Source: Pipra filicauda
Taxonomy: Eukaryota; Chordata; Aves; Passeriformes; Pipridae
NCBI RefSeq assembly: GCF_003945595.2
Contig: NW_024103696.1
Coordinates: forward strand, 248,001 to 312,000
Reading direction: 5' to 3'
DNA length: 64,000 nucleotides
A program made the position numbers and the translations under genes. This document shows positions 61,056-64,000 of the stretch, piece after piece. The notes beneath the pieces are model-generated. The model was not told the DNA's origin. It worked only from the letters and a program-made list of their open reading frames with translations, and did not search any database. Every line of letters begins with the position of its first letter. Position 1 is the stretch's first letter.

Positions 61056-64000
61056 ATGATTGAAACACCTGCAATTTTGGCTGCCTCAAAGAGATACTTG
61101 GGGATGGTTTTTGTTTTCCATTTGTCCCAGAGTACCTGGCATGACGTAGCAGTTCATCTGCTGGAAGCACAAGGACTCAGCTGTTGGTGTCGGCACTCTT
61201 GTAGATTAGCCCTAAATGCCTTGGCTTTGCAGAGGGTAGGCACTGCCCCATTAGGGGTCACTTGAAGAAGAAGACTTGTTTCAGAGACTTGCTGAGCATC
61301 TTAAAAGGACTATGGAGCCAAGAAGGAGCCTGCAAGTGGTATGTCCAACTTCCTCAAGCAAGGTGGTTGTCTCTTTTTCTTCCTGCATTGCCTTGTTCAC
61401 TAATCTTCCTGACCTCCACTGGGTGAGGCAGTGTTTGAGACAGCTGTTGCTTTTATCATACAACCTTATCTTTTTTCTCAAAGCAGTTGATTTCCAGGGC
61501 TCAAATGGTTTGTGATAATTGAATTGGAGACAGTCAATGCAGATGTATACAGGAGCTTGATGAAGGCTGTGTGTGTAGTCTTCATATGATATGTCTTAAT
61601 TTTGAAATGATCAAGTTTGCAGTCTTTGTATTAAAAATTAACATAGCTAGGTTTAAATGTAATTTTATAACTGTACAAAGGGAAAGGGGAGAGATGCATA
61701 AAAATTAGGCTTTGTCACATTAATCTGCAGTGGCGTGAGTAATCCCAAGGGCATAGACCTTTGGGCTGATTTCTGACCCATGAGATAAGGGCGTGCTGAA
61801 GAGCACTGTTTGGGTATAGATGGTGGTTGTTGATAGAGTGAGATGATGTGCTCAGGGGGTCATCTGCTGCTGTGCTGGGGGGTTTTGCAGCCCAGAGCCA
61901 GGTTACCCTGAGATCCCATTTAAAGATGAGGTAGGCAGAACACTGGTGCTTCCCAAGTTCTCTTTGACTTGCCTGTGCTGTCCTGCTCTTTACTCTGTTG
62001 CAGTCCAGTTTCTCATCTCCTTAAACTCACCCTCCACAGTCCCGCCTCCTTCCCCTTTCTTCCTGTGCTTCCCTAACAGATGCCATCTGCTTCTCCCCAT
62101 GTTTTTGGGTACCATCACTGTAGCCTGTTACTTCCGATGCCACCTATCATTTTCCAGAGGTCCCAGGTCTAGATAACCTGGTAGGATTGTATACAATCTT
62201 GATTCCAGTTTAAATCTGTAATACTTGCTTGTTCAAACTGTAGGTGAAGACCAGTCCAATACCTTTGATTGAAGCATTTTAGAGGATTCATCTTACTTCT
62301 AGACCAGAGCAATTACTGTGAGCATCCTCTGAGATCAAGCAATGGGTTAATGGGTGCTTTAGGCCAACTCTATATAAATAATGTACATCTGAAGAAAATG
62401 CTGTGTTCTGCCCTGTTTCTCACTGTTTTTTTGTATGCGGTCTTGCTTGATCTCACCTACCTTCCGTGGAGTTGAACATGATAGTGAAATTACATCAGTT
62501 CATAGTGAGGAACGCTGGTTGCTTGTGCTTTTTTTGTTCTCTGGAACTGAATAGCAACATGATAGTGCAAGAAAGAGTGTGTGGGTTCTAGAGACTGGGC
62601 TTCCAGCTGAAATGCAAGTTGGTGCAGCTTGGCCACTTTCCAGAGAAGTGATGTCTGTAGTCTCAGCAAGTCATTAGATGTCTGCATGTCTGTCTTCTGA
62701 CCAATTTACAGTGAGTTTCTTCCTACAGCTTTATTCAGAGGATGGGGAATGGTTAATAAAAACCTCACGCAGCAGCAAGAGGGGACAAAGTAGACATTTT
62801 TGGTTTTGTTCAAATGAGCATAACAATTGTCTTTCTTTATGTACTTTGGGCTTTTTTGTTTCATCAAACTAGATGAGGAAAAGTGGATATACCAGCAAAG
62901 AAAATATGTTTGCCAACAAAATCTGGCCTTGGAACAGACCAGACTGACCTGAAGTGAAACAGTTGGGATGACAATGATTTAAAAGTCAGACTTGTGTTCT
63001 TGGGAGTTTCTGATATAAATCATGACCATGATTGCTATAAACCATGTCAAACTAGATTCATAAAATAATGTCAGTGTCTTAAAACGTTTCAGATGACTCA
63101 ACAGATTGTACATCTTTACAAAATAATTAATAAACCAGATGCTAAAAACTGGCACCAACTAGTTTTTCTCCTTGCATTGGCACTGTGTGTAAGTCCAAGA
63201 GGTAGGATTTGATTACTGAACTTCAAGTATTTGAAAAGGAGAGAGTATTAAAAGGACCATGGGACTGGTCTTCAGCTCTTGTCCAAAGGTTCTTGGGGAT
63301 CCAAGGACTTTGTCTAGTCTGTGGAATGTTACTGGGAGAAATGACTTGTATTAATGGAGAGATCTACACATCTTACAGAGGAGGGAATAAGGTTTAGTTG
63401 GGAGAATAAAACCCAAAAACAAAACCAGAAAAGATTGCACGTCCATCCTAGCCATCTCCAGCCTGGAAGGGGTTGGTAAGCCTGCATGTCTGGGATTTGG
63501 TCTGAGCTTGGATAGGCTTCAGTTAATCCCTGACACAACCTTGTTGTCTCTATTTTGTGTGTGTGGTTTTCTTTTGAAGTATGTTTAGAAAGATCTTCAG
63601 GCACCAAAGGTTGCCATAGCTCCTCTGGGAAAGAAGTGGCTCCTCTGTGGGGTGGCCCCCACGTTAGGTGTGCTCCACTGGCCTCTCTTGATCCCTGGTT
63701 TGCCTCCTCCCTCTCCTCTTCCTCACAGCATCTATGGTCAGACTCTGAGAGGCAGGGACAGGGCTTGCAAACAGCTGGCTCAGCAGAGGAGGGGGAGAGC
63801 CAGCTGATGCCACTATTAATATTCTTTCAAAATTGATGGATGAGACGATTATAAAATTGCAGAGGGAAGTGAAACTTAACGGATCCATGTTTTAATTGTA
63901 TTGTGGATGTTTTTCAGCAGCCGGCTTCTGAGATGCAGGACAGATCGAGCATTTTTGTGAGGATGTTGATGTAGGCTGCAAAATGTATTGTTTTTAAAGA
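61056..64000. other. Non-coding stretch to the window end
   Basis: AT-rich sequence with low CpG and no frame above about 95 codons. No mobile element or RNA gene was recognised. If transcription starts in the CpG island this is likely intronic. Confidence 0.42.

Noticed and set aside
1..64000. tRNA, rRNA, CRISPR or prokaryotic operon features
   Set aside because: I saw no tRNA B-box in a cloverleaf context, no rRNA-like sequence, no spaced direct-repeat array, and no closely packed same-strand genes.

Overview
The window looks like vertebrate nuclear DNA, most likely from a bird. The main support is a set of CR1 LINE copies of the kinds typical of avian genomes: 5'-truncated, often internally deleted, and ending in short ATTCTATG-like repeats. 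One retroviral-type LTR, two very old CORE-SINE/MIR- or L2-like remnants, a single strong CpG island and an otherwise AT-rich, sparsely repetitive background fit the same picture. There is no operon structure, no dense coding and no CRISPR array. I found no complete protein-coding gene and no convincing tRNA or rRNA gene. The long open frames are CR1 remnants, GC-rich stop-poor DNA in the CpG island, or probable chance frames.

Layout. 1-1.2 kb has no recognisable feature. 1.23-2.51 kb is a minus-strand CR1 that still encodes pieces of reverse transcriptase. 3.21-3.68 kb is a solo-LTR-like element with three ATTGG boxes, a TATA box and a poly(A) signal. 3.7-25.7 kb is single-copy-looking non-coding DNA with several AT-rich, motif-dense patches that could be conserved regulatory elements (13.0, 16.0 and 20.6 kb). 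25.76-26.03 kb is a young-looking CR1 3' end, and 26.58-26.99 kb is a much older, diverged CR1. 28.14-28.89 kb and 32.95-33.34 kb are two more minus-strand CR1s, both with internal deletions. 31.94-32.09 kb is a MIR/L2-like fossil. 33.3-46.8 kb is again mostly featureless, with candidate conserved patches at 35.3 and 38.2 kb. 46.82-47.11 kb is a 296-bp fold-back unit with near-perfect 25-bp inverted ends. 48.64-48.70 kb and 49.16-49.55 kb are plus-strand CR1 3' ends, the latter followed by a long T-rich tract.

53.4-54.9 kb is a strong CpG island with GC boxes, G-quadruplex-type runs and at least two well-formed candidate first-exon/5' splice-donor pairs on the plus strand (ATG at 53,959 with a donor at 53,970; ATG at 54,275 with a donor at 54,288). 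This is the best evidence for a gene: a promoter and first exon of a gene probably running rightwards, with 55-64 kb as its first intron. I cannot name the gene because the coding part is only about four codons in either exon.

No set of genes working together is visible. The signals most worth following are the CpG-island promoter, the unclassified fold-back element, the palindromic homeobox-like motif cluster at 16.0 kb and the recurrent internal deletions in the CR1 copies.
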